A stretch of 64,000 nucleotides of DNA from Porphyra umbilicalis (Eukaryota; Rhodophyta; Bangiophyceae; Bangiales; Bangiaceae), in assembly GCA_002049455.2 (NCBI GenBank), contig KV918986.1, positions 1-64,000 on the forward strand, written 5' to 3'. Below the pieces are notes generated by a model. The model did not search any database. It was given only the letters and a program-made list of their open reading frames with translations, and was not told the DNA's origin. Below are positions 1 to 10,300 of this stretch, one piece after another. How positions within the stretch are numbered: the stretch's first letter is position 1; every line of letters begins with the position of its first letter. A program made the position numbers and the translations under genes.

Positions 1-2349
1 GATGGACGCGTGGAGCAATCCAAACGCGAAACGGCTTGGGGCAACACCTCCCCGCACGTGGTGGTGTGGAAGCCGGAGGCACCGTGAACGCTTGGCAGAT
101 CCCAAGAGTAGCCTCTCTATAGAACTTGATGATCTGGTTCGAATGCTCGACGTGCTGTATTTGTATTAAGTCGTGCGCTATTTCGAGAACCACACACAAT
201 ATTCATGGACTTGAGAGTTGCGCTTCACCCGCAGAAGGCGTGTCTTCGTCTCTTTCCGATTCTCCTTGACGCAATGTATCGAGCAGTGGCTCTTTCGAGA
301 TCAAAGGATGCCGCCAATGAGGCCGACTGCGCCTTCTGCGGCGGACGGTGGGTAGTCGCGAGCCACTGCCCGTGGACGTGCACTTTGATCAGCTGACTGC
401 AATGGTGCGACGTCTCGCGCCGCCTGATGCAGTGATGCGACGCCTCGCGCCGCCTGACGGGCGACGCAGGGCGCACGGCACTCAGGCGACAGCGACAGAA
501 GCGGGCGGGTGCTTCTTAGCGCCATCGTTTCCCCCCCATTTTTTGTCGCGCGGCGCCATGAATGCCGTGAATTTCTAGCGGGGTGGCAATGGCCACCATG
601 GCGGCCGCGCATCCGCCGTGTTTGGCTGTCGCGCCGTTGCGAGGCGGCAGGACGATGGCTGCTCGAGTGTCGAAAGTGGCGGCATCCGCCACCCACTGTC
701 GCCGCCGGGAAGCTCCGAGTGGCAACAGTGCGGCTGCCAGCAGAGTAATAGCGTCGCGTTGCCGCCATTGATGGTGGATGGCTGAATACGCAAGGCGCCG
801 CACCGCGGTCGCGGCCGATGGCATCAGCCCCTGCTTTCTCAAACAGCCAATGGCCACCCACGCAGTCTACCGCACCATCCAGACCGTACGACCGCTCCCG
901 CTCCCCATCACATCGGTGGTCCAGCTCTGCTTCCACCTAACTTCTCCTTCCACTGCCTTCATGGGTCCATCACTCCGCCGCCGTTGTCCTATCCGCCTTG
1001 GCAGCCACCACTGCCACCACCTTGGCGGCATTGGTGCCGTTTTCAGCCCAAACGTTCAAGGTCGAGGATAGTGGCATGGCCTTCCTTCCTCGTCCACGGC
1101 GCTCTGACTGTCGTGGCTACGGCCAAGCCGTCACCAACGCCGAGCGCGATCACCGTTGACTGCTCTTTCCACCCCACTGTCGCGGCAACCTCACGGTCGC
1201 GGCAACGTGCCGGAACTGGTTGCGAGAGCGAGTGTCATGCAACGGGGTGGCGGGCCGTGTCGTTGTGGCACTGCGTGCCAGCATTGGGACGACCTGCTTC
1301 ATGTAGCACGTCTTGTTGGTCCGTGCACCAACGTCGTTGCGGTCTCCCGCACGTGCGTCAAGGCGTGCCCGTCACCGACGCAGACGCGGTTCATGGTATA
1401 GGTTCCTGCGCAGCAATGTGGAGACCATCACAGTCGATCGCAAAGGACTGTGTCATGGCCCAAGTCGCCCAATTCTGTGCCGCCGACGGCTCGACGCTGG
1501 CCATGGGTCAGCCGGTCGAGATGCAGGTGCGCGAGCGCGTGTTTGCCGCCATGTGCATCCAGCCGTGCCACGCGGCGACAGCCACGCCGGTCGGTGGCTG
1601 TGGTGGCAACCAAAGCGGAGACCGATGGTCGCCCAAGACCAGCATCGGTGGCGGTGCGAGGCAAGAGAACGCGTTTGGTCTACCGGCCTATACCTGGGCG
1701 ACGTTCCTGAACACAGCCGTTCTCCCAAAAATCCCGCACTCCAACAGTTGCAAAAGACGTCCAAATCGGCCTCTACGACCCCGCAGAGGCCGATTTGGAA
1801 CACTTTTCGAAAAGTTGCGATGCGGGATTTTTCGAAGAAGAACGGCTGTACTGTACAACCACTCTTTGGCTTTCAAAATCGCCATGTCAGAACGTCGTCG
1901 CCTGCTTCTGCACCGACCTCAGCCGCTGTGAGCTTCGCCCCGGATACTGGTGGCATTTTGGCTGGCGACGACGGCAACGGCGGTGTTGGCCCTGACGGTG
2001 CCGACGGGAACGAGGGCGGTGCGGGCGGCGACGACATTGTTTGTGCCGTGGGGTCGCCCATGGCGTGGCTGAACTCCCAGGAACCGTCGCCGGGCAACGA
2101 TGCGCGAATTACATGGCGGCGTGGATGCAGGCAGTGGTCCTCGTGTGCTCACGATGTTGGTACAGTAGTGGTGCTCGTGCGCTCACGCAACAAGACATAC
2201 GAAACTGTTCTGTATTATTCAGAGCGGCATCACGCTCCGCCGATGAGCAGCACCCGCCGGCCGCTCGTGAGAACAACATATACAAGATGCGAGCCCGAGG
2301 ACGAAGCACACCCATATCGCTCATCCTTCCAATCCACTCAATGCCGATA
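1..2349. other. No convincing gene; distal flank of MSH3
   Basis: Open frames here are Arg/Ala/His-rich shadows on both strands with no recognisable domain. Apart from the foldback at 1.7 kb, no tRNA, promoter or coding signal was seen. The last few hundred bases are presumably the 3' flank of the MSH3 gene. Confidence 0.5.
1713..1849. repeat. 137-bp foldback (inverted repeat)
   Basis: Two arms of roughly 60 bases fold onto each other around a loop of about 10 bases. The inner arms CCAAATCGGCCTCT (1761-1774) and AGAGGCCGATTTGG (1785-1798) are perfect complements. The outer ends ACAGCCGTTCT and AGAACGGCTGT also match, with small mismatches and bulges between. It lies in gene-free sequence and could be a small foldback or MITE-type element. 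No target duplication was identified. Confidence 0.75.
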
Positions 2350-5300
2350 TCAAGACGAGGCGGTCAGTTGCAGCTGCTCGAGCCGCTGCAGAGCCTGGGC
2401 CGATTGCCCCGGGGCGCCTAGCGCGGCGGCGAGGCCACGGAGCTCGGCATCGCAATCAGCCTCGCCGTCATCCGCGTCGGCATTGCCGGCCGAGGCCCCC
2501 CCCGCCGCAGCCGGCTTCTTGCCGTCATCAGTGTCACAGGGAAGGAAGCCGCGCATTTCGACTTCAATCTCGGCGGCCTTGCGCGACGCCAGTGCCAGCA
2601 CGGTGTTGGGCAGCTGCGCCAGCCGGGCCACGTTGAGTCCGTGACTCCGCGTCGCCACCCCCCGCGTCATCTTGTACAGGAAGGTAATCTCCGGGGCGGC
2701 ATCCTCCACTGCCCCAGAGCGCCGTCGGCGGCGGCGTCCCCGTCTGCCACAATCGGCGGGGCGGACGCCGTCGGCTGTGGCCGGCTGTCCTCCCGGGAGA
2801 GGAAGTCCATGAAGTAGTTGCCGACGGCAGCCGGGAACTCACTGCGCAAGCCCCCAATGAGCGGGTAGTGGGTCACAAACAGCGTGACGCACCGCGTCGC
2901 CTGCACGATGTGCTGCAGCGTCGCGTATGCAATGGCCGTCCCGTCGTGGGTGGAGGTGCCGCGGCCTAGCTCGTCCAACACGACGAGGGAGCGCGGGGTG
3001 GCCCGCTCGAGGATGGCAGACGTTTCTGCAAGCTCCACCATGAACGTCGACAGGCCGCGGCCAAGATCGTCGGCGGCCCCGAGCCGTGCGTGGACAGCAT
3101 CAAAGGGACTGAGGGTGCACGACGAGGCCGGCACAAAGCAGCCGACTTGAGTCATGATGGCCAGTAGCGCTGCCATACGGACGTATGAGCTCTTACCGCC
3201 CATCTGCACAGAGTGAGACCGAGAGCAGAGAGCAAAGTCACGAAGAACAGCAGCGACATGGAATAAGAGAGCAGAGAAAGAGCGGTTAGAACCAGATCAC
3301 GCACAGAAACGCGAACTGGCGTAGCTGCAGACATGAGTGATGGGCACCGGCACCAGAAAATTTCAAGAATAGACGGGTGAGAAAAGCATCCACGTACGTT
3401 TGGACCCGTTATTACCATGCACCGCTCCGCTTCCGGGTTGACGCCCAGCGTGACGTCGTTTGGCACGTACGTCGCGCCGCCGGGAAGGCACGTCTCGGCC
3501 ACAGGGTGACGCGCGTCCCGCGCCGAGATGCCGGCCGGGTGGTCCGCCCCTCCGTCGACGACCGTTGGTTTGACATAGCCCGGGGAGAGCGCGACGCGGG
3601 CAAGCGCTGCCAGGCAGTCGAGGCTGCTGAGGAAGGACACGACCGACCGGAGCGCCGGGCACGAGCGCGCAAAGTAGCGCAGGTAGGCGCGCCACGCGGC
3701 CGTCGCGGCGGCCGCCTGGCGCTCACGCTCCTCCGACAGCTGCTGCAGCAGGTCGCGCGAGCGGGGCGTGCGGAAGCGCACAAATGCCTTGGTCTGGTTG
3801 ACCCGCATCCACGAGGCCGGCATGCGGGCGGCCTTGGCCGCCGCAATCTCCACGAGGAACTCCTCCGTGGCCACCTTCTTCCACTGCAGGCTCGGCTGCC
3901 GCAGCTCAAAGCGCAGCTCCTCCAGGTGGTCGGCGAGCTCGTCCAACTTGTTCGCCACCGCCGTTGCGCTGGCGGCCGACTCGGCGACGCGGGCCAGTAG
4001 GTCACGCCGCAGCGCACGGTCGTCGGCCAACAGTGGCGCACCCGCGGCGTCAACTTCAGGCAGCGCCTCATCGGCGGCGTCATCGCGGGCCAAAAACAGC
4101 GCCGCGTAGTCATTGTCGGTCGCGGCCTGCGGGGACAGCCAATCCGCCACGTCAACAGTGACGGCGGCAGACACGTCCGGCACTCGGTCCAGCATCTCTG
4201 CCAGCAGCGGCGCGGTGATCGGCTCCCCCGATTCAGCTTGCTCCGCCTTGGCGTCTGCAATGCGGGGTAGCAGCCCCCGAAAGGCGCTGATCACGGCCAT
4301 AAACTCCACTGGCGAGCAACGCGCATAAAAGACCCGCGCGAGCGCCCGCTCCAAGTCGGGCAACGACGGCAGCGACGCGAGTAGAGCAGGAAGGGCGCCG
4401 CCCGCCGCCGGTGACACCGCCGCCCGCAACGCGTCGACCGCGTCCAGGCGGGAGCGGATGCGACGGGCGTCGCCCAGCGGGTGGGCGAGCCAATCCCGGA
4501 GCAGCCGCCCCCCAAACGCCGTCGACGTGCGGTTGAGGAGGCCGAGCAGGGAGCCCCGCAGGCGGTTGCCGCCGCCCGACGCCGCCACGCTGCTGCTGCT
4601 GCTCGCAAACACCTCAAAGTGTCGCAGCGCGTCGGCGCCGAGGCGCATCTCCCGGTCGGCTGCGAAGCGGCGGTAACCGCGGGCGGCCACCAGCGCAGCC
4701 TCGAGCCGAAAGTCGGTCAGGTAGGAGGTGACAGCACGGAGGCAGGCCATCAGACCGGGTAGGGGCGCCGGCGAGCCGCCGGCCGGCGCGCCGCGCGAGG
4801 CGGCGGGCTTGGCGCCGCCAACCGCACCGCCCCCGTCTGCCGCCGCCGCCGAGGCGACGGCGGCCAGTTTAGCCTCCACCTCCCCCGAGAGGGCCGCTTG
4901 GAAGGTCCGCGCCGGCAGGCGCGATAGTCGCACCGACGCGCCCGAGCAGTAGTGCTTGATAGCCCGCTCCGTGGCGTGGGAGATGCCGCCCACTGGGCCA
5001 GCTGCCTTGTCCGCCTCGGCCGCCACCGCCGCATCTTCCGGCGCCGCCGGCAGCAACACCTCCACTGGCTCGAGGGCGGTCAGGCGAGCTTCGAGTTTGG
5101 CCCGCAATACGTCGTCGACAAAGTCGTCATGGATCACATCCCCCGTCGACGCGTCCACCGCAAGGAGGCTCACCGTCACCGCGTCGCCAGCATCGACGCC
5201 CGATGGCGCCCGGGACTCCCACAGGCACAGAATGTAGGAGGCTGCCGACGGGAGCTCCCCAGCCCCCGACGCCGACACATTGATCCCGTCAATCGAGTCG

Positions 5301-6652
5301 TTGACAAGGCAGCCACGGGAGTACACTTCGGTCAGCTGCCGCCGAAAGGTGCCACTCCCCGAGTCGGCCTTCTTCAACGCCGCCGTCTCCATCTGCCGCA
5401 CAACGCCGACGCGGTAACCGGCGGCGACCAGCCGCCGCACGTGAAAGGCGAGGCGGAAGACGGGCACGGAGGCGGTCAGGAAGTTGTGGTCAAAGTGGGA
5501 GTAGATGCGGAGGACGCGCGCGGCCGTCTCGGCATCGTCGCCAAAAAAGCGGAATTTGTAGCCAACCTCGACAAGCAGCACTGTGTCGGGGTTCTTGCGC
5601 TTGATGGCGACGACCTGCTCCTCGAGGGGCGTGTACTTGACGCGCGGCGCCGCCTTTCGCTTCCCCCCGCCGCCGACGGCACCTCCATTGGCGGCGGCCG
5701 CGGCGGCGGCCGTTGCCGCAGCCCCGCCTTCGGCACTTTGCACGCGCGGTGCAAAAAAGCCGTCCTTCTCCAACCGCCCGAGCTTGCGCACGAACCGCTT
5801 GCTCAGCTCCGCGTCCCGCACAATGGCACCCGCGTCGGCCGCGCCGAGGCGGTACTGGCCGAGCGTACACGCGCCGTCACCACCGCCACCGCCAACGACG
5901 CCGCCACCACCGTCGCCGTCATCGTCTGCGCCTTCCCCGTCTGACGACGGCGCGCTGTCGACGTCCTCCACTTCGGCCGGGGCCTTGCGGAGGCGCTTGC
6001 GCGCAGGCTTGACCACCGCCTCCTCCTCCTCCTCCTCCCCGCCCGAGCCGGCAGCGTCGTCGGCCACGCCACCCGCGCCGCCCGCAGCCGGCGCCCAATC
6101 ATCGTCGCTATCGGCGGCGCCGCCCCCCATCGGCGCGTCCCCGTCGCCGCCACCGCCGTCGCCGCCGTCGCCGCCGTCCGCCTCGTCATCCTCATCATCA
6201 ATAATCATGACGCGGCGCGACGCGCGGCGGCGCTTGACGGGCAACACCTCCTCGGGCACGTCATCCGCGTTGGCCGAGTGCGCCGACGACTGCGTCACGT
6301 CCGAAGCGGTGACCGCCGCGGCGGCGCACCCGTCCTCCTCGTCCTCCCCAACGACCGCCGCCAGCACCGCTGCCGTGGCCGCCACGTCCGCGGCGGTCGC
6401 CCGGGACGCGCGGGCGGTGGCCCCGCCGCGGCGTCGGGCGGGCGACGCGGACGCGGAGGAGCCGGCCGAAGCCGGCGGCGCCGCCGCCGCGCGCCGCGGG
6501 CTGGCGGCGGCACCCCCCCGCGGCGAGGGCTTGGCGCCCGCCGCGTCGGCGGCATCGCCGCCCTTGGGCGCACCGAAAAAGCGGGAGAGGAGCGTCTGCT
6601 TGGAGCCGCCGGCGGGGACGGGCGGCTTGCGGCGGGGCACGGCCTTGCCCAT
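2350..6652 (-). CDS. MSH3: DNA mismatch repair protein MSH3 (MutS family), two exons
   Basis: MSH3 pairs with MSH2 as MutS-beta and recognises insertion/deletion loops in nuclear DNA. The start at 6652 is chosen because a PCNA-binding box QTLLSRFF follows at residues 19-26. A long acidic and basic disordered region follows (to about residue 335). The MutS mismatch-binding domain starts with YTPLEEQ near residue 338 and contains [13 protein letters not shown], a MSH3-type signature; MSH6 differs here. Lever and clamp domains fill 5.2-3.6 kb. Exon 1 ends at 3398 after GPN; a 194-nt GT-AG intron (3397-3204) follows; exon 2 resumes with MGGKSSYVR, completing Walker A. Walker B is [12 protein letters not shown]. 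At 2712-2715 the frame shifts inside a four-base C run (G on the coding strand). The conserved tail ([20 protein letters not shown]) continues in another frame to the stop at 2350. Predicted length about 1,365 residues, against about 1,140 in human, because of the low-complexity N-terminus. Confidence 0.93.
3204..3397 (-). other. Spliceosomal intron of MSH3
   Basis: The donor GTACGT follows the codon AAC of GPN at 3398. The acceptor TGTGCAG precedes ATGGGCGGTAAG at 3203. Removing 194 nt joins GPN to MGGKSS, the invariant MutS Walker A motif, so both borders are fixed by protein conservation. Confidence 0.92.
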
Positions 6653-7454
6653 CGTCACGCGCAGCCCAAATCGGGGCGACCGTGCGTCCAAACGACAGGG
6701 GGAAAAAAAGACAGGCGGCGGGGGAGGGGGGGGTGAAGGAACGGGTGGGCGAGGGGACGACGAAAAAAAGCACGCACGGGACGAGCGCGTCGACGCGGAA
6801 GGTGCCGCGCACAGTCGACGCGCGCGCGGCCGTGGGCGCTGCGGAGCGCCGACGCGGCTGCTCGGTGCGCCCGCAAGCACCTCCGGGCGACGCGCCGGGC
6901 GCTTTCCAACAAAACCGAGCAAACCACCCATGCATCCGACAATGGCGGGCTAAAATGAACCACGCCAACCGGCCGCACGCGCGATCCCGGATCCACCCCG
7001 TGGATTTAATCAGTAGCTGAGAATGTACTTTAGTGTGGCACCGTAGCGAGCGACGGCTGTGGAGGCGTGGCAACGGGCGCCCGCCTCCCTTTGTTGGACA
7101 GCAGCGGCGTGCCTCGGGGCGCGTACAGCGACCCCGTGGCCGTGTGCCCTCCCACCGACCACGTCCCACGCAACGAGTCAGACCGTCTACCGCCGCCACG
7201 ACGCCTACGCCCCGCCGATTGCACGCAGAAACCCAAACAAATGTACACGGGCGGCGCGGCCGCGCGGCGCACCGCGGCGGCGGCCGGCCGCCCCGCCCCC
7301 CCCACCCCGCGCCCCGCCCGCCGCCACCCGCCGTCGGCCAAACGCACGACCGCCAGCCGGTTCCGTCCCCCCCGGGAGGGCGATCGACCCCCCCCCTTCC
7401 CTCCCTAGTGGCACCCGCCGTCGCCCGCGCGGCCGACCACGCGCGCCCCCCGCC
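6653..7454. other. Intergenic region between MSH3 and the low-complexity gene
   Basis: This holds the 5' flank of MSH3 (minus strand, reading left). Frames are Arg/Pro/Ala-rich and carry no recognisable domain. An extension of the MSH3 frame to 6931 exists but does not look like conserved protein. Confidence 0.4.
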
Positions 7455-9185
7455 TCACGAAAAGACGGTGCCACACGCGCGCAGGCGCCCCGACCCGTCG
7501 ATATCGTACACGCGCTCCACGCGGAGGGGGCGGCCCGCCACCCCTGCCACCGCCGCCGCCGCCGCTGCTGCCGCCACCGCGTCGTCCTCATCGGCGGCCG
7601 CCGCCCCCGCAAAGCGCACGTTGCGGCCACACGCGCCGCCGCTCCCGCCGCCCCCGCCGCCGCCGCCCAGCTGCCCGGCGCTGGCGTGGCAGGATGCCGC
7701 CCCCCCGCCGCCGGGCTGCCCAGCAGCGGCTTTGCGTCCGCTCCCCCCGCCGCCGCGCAGGTGGCCGGCGCTGGCGTGGCGGGCGCCCATCTCCGCGCCG
7801 CCGTCGCCGCCGTCGCCCGCGCCCGCTGCCGCGTCACTGCAACCCGGATGGCGCCCTCCGTCGCGACCACCGCCCCCCCACCCGACGCTGCGGCGGCGGC
7901 AGTGTCGCCCGCCGCCGCCGCCGCCGCCACCCCCCGTCCCCAAACTCCCCAACGCCGGCGACGAGTAGACGTGCGTCGGCGACAGCGCGTCGGCCGCCCA
8001 CGGCGTGGGCGGGGGGGTGCGGGAGAGGCCGCGCGCGGCGGCGGCGGGGCCCCCACCCCGACCGCCGCCGCAGACGCCACCGCCGCCGCCGCTGCGCGAG
8101 CGGCCCGAGGGGGTGCCGGCGGCGCCCCCCCCCCCCCCCTCTGCCCCGGCCGCCACGCTGCGAGCGCGGAGGTCGCGCAGGCGCTCCCCCTCGTAGCCGC
8201 GCTCGTCTCCCCACAGCGCCGCCGCGCTCAGCGCCGCGCCGAGGGGGAACCCGCGAGCGATGAGGTGGGGGAGGACGCTGCCGAGCCGCCGCCGCCACCA
8301 CCGCCTGCCTTGGGGGGTGGGCCGGCCCTCCACGGCGCCGCCGCGGGCACGCGCACCGCGCCACCGCCGGGCGGTTGGCGCGGCGGGGGTGCCCCCGTCG
8401 ACGGCGGGGCGGCGGCCGCCGCCGCCGCCGCCGCCATTGCCGCCGCGACCATCGCCACGGTTGGGACACCCCCGCGCGCGCCGCCGACGGCCGGCGGGAA
8501 CCCCCAACTCGCTGCCGCCCCGCGGGGCCCCCCACCGCCCGCTGCCGTGGCGGCGGCCGCCGCCGCCGCCGCCTCGGCGGCGGCCGCTGCGAGGTAGCCC
8601 GGCCCGCGGCGGTCGAGCGCGGGCGGCCCCCACTCGGTGCGGTAGCCCCCATAGCTCATCGGCCCGTACGCGGACACGGGTGGCGGCGCGACGGCGGTGG
8701 CGGCCGAGGCGGCGACGGCCGCTGCCGCCGCCGCCGCCGCTGGGTCCACGAGCACCGCGTACGCCGACGGTGGGAGGTAGAGGGGCAACTCGGACCCGTC
8801 AGCGCCGTCGGCGAAGAGGTCGACGGCGCCGACCACGTCGGCGTCGCTGCTGACGCAGCTGACGCGCAGGACCTGGGGAGGGCCGCCCCCGCCGTCGATA
8901 TCCGTATCGTCGTCGTCATCGTCGTCATAGACACCCGTGCCGCCGCTGTCGACATCCGTGTCGCCACCGTCGGCAGCCGGCAGCGACGGCGGCGGTGGCG
9001 TCGCAGCGTCGGACGAGCCGCCGCCGACGGGGCGCTGCCGGTAGAGGGTGTGCCGCTGAAACCGCCCGCCGTCGCTGCCGCCGTCCGACGACGCCCCGTC
9101 GCTGCCGCTGCTGCTGCCGCCCCCATCGTCGACGCCCGGGCCCGGGTAGGGCGGCGGCGTCGGCCACGGGGACACAAACGGGGCG

Positions 9186-9224
<39 letters not shown>

Positions 9225-9820
9225 GCCCCGTCGGGCGGCGGCAACGACGCCGACGGCGGCGACGGGGGCACGGCGACCCGCACCGCCGCCGCCGCCGCCG
9301 TCGCCGCCGTCGACCCCCGGGGCGACGGCGGCGGCAAGGCTCCGTTGCCCCGCCCCTCCCCCGGCGCCACCGTCGCGGCGGCCGCCGCAAACAGCACCGC
9401 CTCGTCGACCGACGCGAGCGACGGCGCCGGCGGCATGGACGGCACGCAGACGACGGGCGTCGGCGGCGGCGGCGGCGGCGACGACGGCGGCGGCGGCGGG
9501 TGCTCGGCACCGTCACGGCGGCCGGCGGCGCGGCACCCCCCCCCCCGGGCGGGGACACCCCGCCCCCCGCGGCGCCCGCCGATAGCCCCACGGTGCGCGT
9601 CGCGTCGACCCCGCCAGCGGCCCCCGTCGGCGTGCCCGTCGGCGTCGCGGCGGGCGGGGGTCCCCCCCCCCCCGCCCGCGCCGTCGCCGCCGCCGCCGGT
9701 CCACCCCCCCCCCCCCGTCGCCGGCGGCCGCCGGCGGCGGGTTCGCGTCGACGACCGACGGCGGCGCCGCCGCCGCCGCCGTCGCCGCGTCGACACCCCG
9801 ACCCGCCGCGTCGGCCGACG

Positions 9821-9866
<46 letters not shown>

Positions 9867-10300
9867 GTCCGACGCCCACGCGGCGACGGAGCGGCCGCGC
9901 GCGAGGAGCGCGCGCACGGCCAGCAGCTCCGCGAGGGCCTCGTGGATGGCGTCGGTGGCGCCGTCGGCGGCGGTCGCCGCCGCCGCCGACGCCGCGCGCA
10001 CGTCTGTGGGCGGGGCGGCCGTGGGGGGGGGGACGGGGGAAGGGGGAGGGGCATGTCCCCCACCCGTCGGTCGTCGGCGACGGCGGCGGCGGCGGCGGCG
10101 GGGGCGGCGGGGAGCGGCGGCGGGGCCCCCCCCGCGCCCGCCGCGGCGGCGGCGGCGCGCCCGAGCGCCGCCCGCGCGCGGAGGAGCCCCGCGCGCACCC
10201 CGTCGGCGAGCAGCCGCCGCGCCGCGCGCGTGGCGGCTGCCGCGCCCGCCGCCGCGTCGGCGTCGGGGGGGAGCGTCAGGGGGGAGGGGGGGGGGGGATG
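7455..10300 (-). CDS. Probable low-complexity (disordered) protein gene, frame broken
   Basis: No family is recognised. One strand carries successive segments of plausible composition in changing frames: DAIHEALAELLAVRALLARG (about 9.95 kb); an Asp/Ser/Gly-rich stretch with a run of seven Asp and then VLRVSCVSSDADVVGAVDLF (about 8.9 kb), followed by YGPMSYGGYRTEW; DERGYEGERLRDLRARS (about 8.2 kb); and a C-terminus RVERVYDIDGSGRLRACG ending at 7455. Arg-rich readings in the other frames are shadows. Frame changes fall in G/C runs, so a single disordered protein broken by indels or small introns is the simplest reading. The N-terminus is undefined: sequence above 10.3 kb is G-tract DNA. A nuclear regulatory role would be a guess. 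Confidence 0.4.

Noticed and set aside
984-2644. Overlapping plus-strand frames left of MSH3
   Set aside because: No motif, unstable composition and disruption by the foldback; part overlaps the antisense of MSH3.
2350-6652. MSH6 instead of MSH3
   Set aside because: The PIP box and long acidic N-terminus occur in both, but the mismatch-binding domain (YTPLEEQ and [11 protein letters not shown] with [14 protein letters not shown]) matches MSH3.
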